Below the pieces are notes generated by a model, which made no database searches, was not told the DNA's origin, and saw only the letters and a list, made by a program, of their open reading frames with translations. The translations under genes and the position numbers were made by a program. A stretch of 14,720 nt of DNA from an uncultured Oscillospiraceae bacterium (GTDB lineage Bacteria > Bacillota > Clostridia > Oscillospirales > Acutalibacteraceae): NCBI GenBank assembly GCA_900552115.1, contig URYP01000052.1, positions 1 to 14,720 on the forward strand, read 5' to 3'. Positions 14,412-14,720 of the stretch are shown here, piece by piece (the stretch's first letter is position 1; every line of letters begins with the position of its first letter).

Positions 14412-14720
14412 GCTTTTCCGACCTTTCCTATTTTATTCAGAATATCCGGCACAATGCCGGCCGGTACAAACCCGGTAATATCGCCGCCCAGCGACGCCAC
14501 CTGTTTTACCAGGCTGGAGGACAGGTACATATGCTCGGCGCGAGTGGTTAAAAAGATGGTTTCCACATCCGCGTTAAGCTTTCGATTGGTAAGCGCCATC
14601 TGGAATTCATATTCAAAGTCCGACAATGCACGCAAGCCCTTGACGATAACCGCCGCGTGCTTCAGCCGGGCGTATTCGGCCAGCAGGCCGTCATAACAAT
14701 CGACTTCCACCCCCGGCTGG
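14408..14720 (-). CDS. coaD: Phosphopantetheine adenylyltransferase, C-terminal part
   Basis: The frame is open to the window edge and shows the C-terminal two thirds of CoaD, the enzyme that joins ATP and 4'-phosphopantetheine to dephospho-CoA in coenzyme A synthesis. Conserved blocks are DGLLAEYA, VKGLRALSDFEYEFQMALTN, the ATP-binding and catalytic stretch with TTRAEHMYLSSSLVK, and VASLGGDITGFVP near the end. The nucleotidyl-transferase HxGH motif of the N-terminus lies beyond position 14720. A GTG at 14710 can be read as a start, but it is internal to the family's sequence. The stop overlaps the next gene's start. Confidence 0.96.
   Translation of the reverse strand, partial: QPGVEVDCYDGLLAEYARLKHAAVIVKGLRALSDFEYEFQMALTNRKLNADVETIFLTTRAEHMYLSSSLVKQVASLGGDITGFVPAGIVPDILNKIGKVGKA

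Overview
The window looks like a chromosomal stretch of a Gram-positive, anaerobic, gut- or rumen-type Firmicute of the Clostridia, probably near Oscillospiraceae/Ruminococcaceae. The reasons are strong AGGAGG-type ribosome sites, TTG and GTG starts, sigma-A promoters with 17-base spacers, an archaeal/eukaryal-type prolyl-tRNA synthetase, a yjdF riboswitch, a diiron ferritin-like protein of a clostridial type, and a secreted leucine-rich-repeat protein ending in a dockerin module. Most of the window is GC-rich; the LRR-dockerin gene is clearly AT-rich. The taxon is inferred.

Layout. (1) 1-1230: a ferritin-like gene on the minus strand diverges from a plus-strand MmcQ/YjbR-like gene, which ends at a perfect 16-bp hairpin. 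(2) 1245-1790: minus-strand yjdF with its azaaromatic-type riboswitch leader and promoter. (3) 1828-1956: an unassigned block that folds into a multi-helix RNA with a three-way junction; its wobble pairs point to transcription from the minus strand. (4) 1974-5600: a minus-strand operon of alpha/beta hydrolase, membrane-embedded MurF-like ligase and Ddl-like ATP-grasp ligase. (5) 5699-9419: minus-strand proS, cytosolic cyclophilin and Cys-cluster protein (the last two overlap), then a secreted lipoprotein cyclophilin and a strong terminator. (6) 9503-9793: a 53-codon plus-strand gene divergent from proS. (7) 9971-11775: a solitary phosphoglycosyl transferase and an Mrp/NBP35 Fe-S carrier ATPase, each ending at a strong palindrome. 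(8) 11786-13900: the LRR-dockerin gene, convergent through a bidirectional terminator on (9) 13908-14720: a coiled-coil protein translationally coupled to coaD, which is cut by the window edge.

Functional themes are cell-wall precursor ligation (MurF/Ddl operon), proline chemistry (prolyl-tRNA synthetase followed by a prolyl isomerase, with a second isomerase outside the membrane), surface proteins and glycans (LRR-dockerin, phosphoglycosyl transferase), and housekeeping (Mrp, CoaD). The observations most worth following are the structured RNA at 1828-1956, the MurF-like ligase whose substrate-binding N-terminal domain is replaced by membrane helices, and the anti-Shine-Dalgarno arrangement in the yjdF leader.
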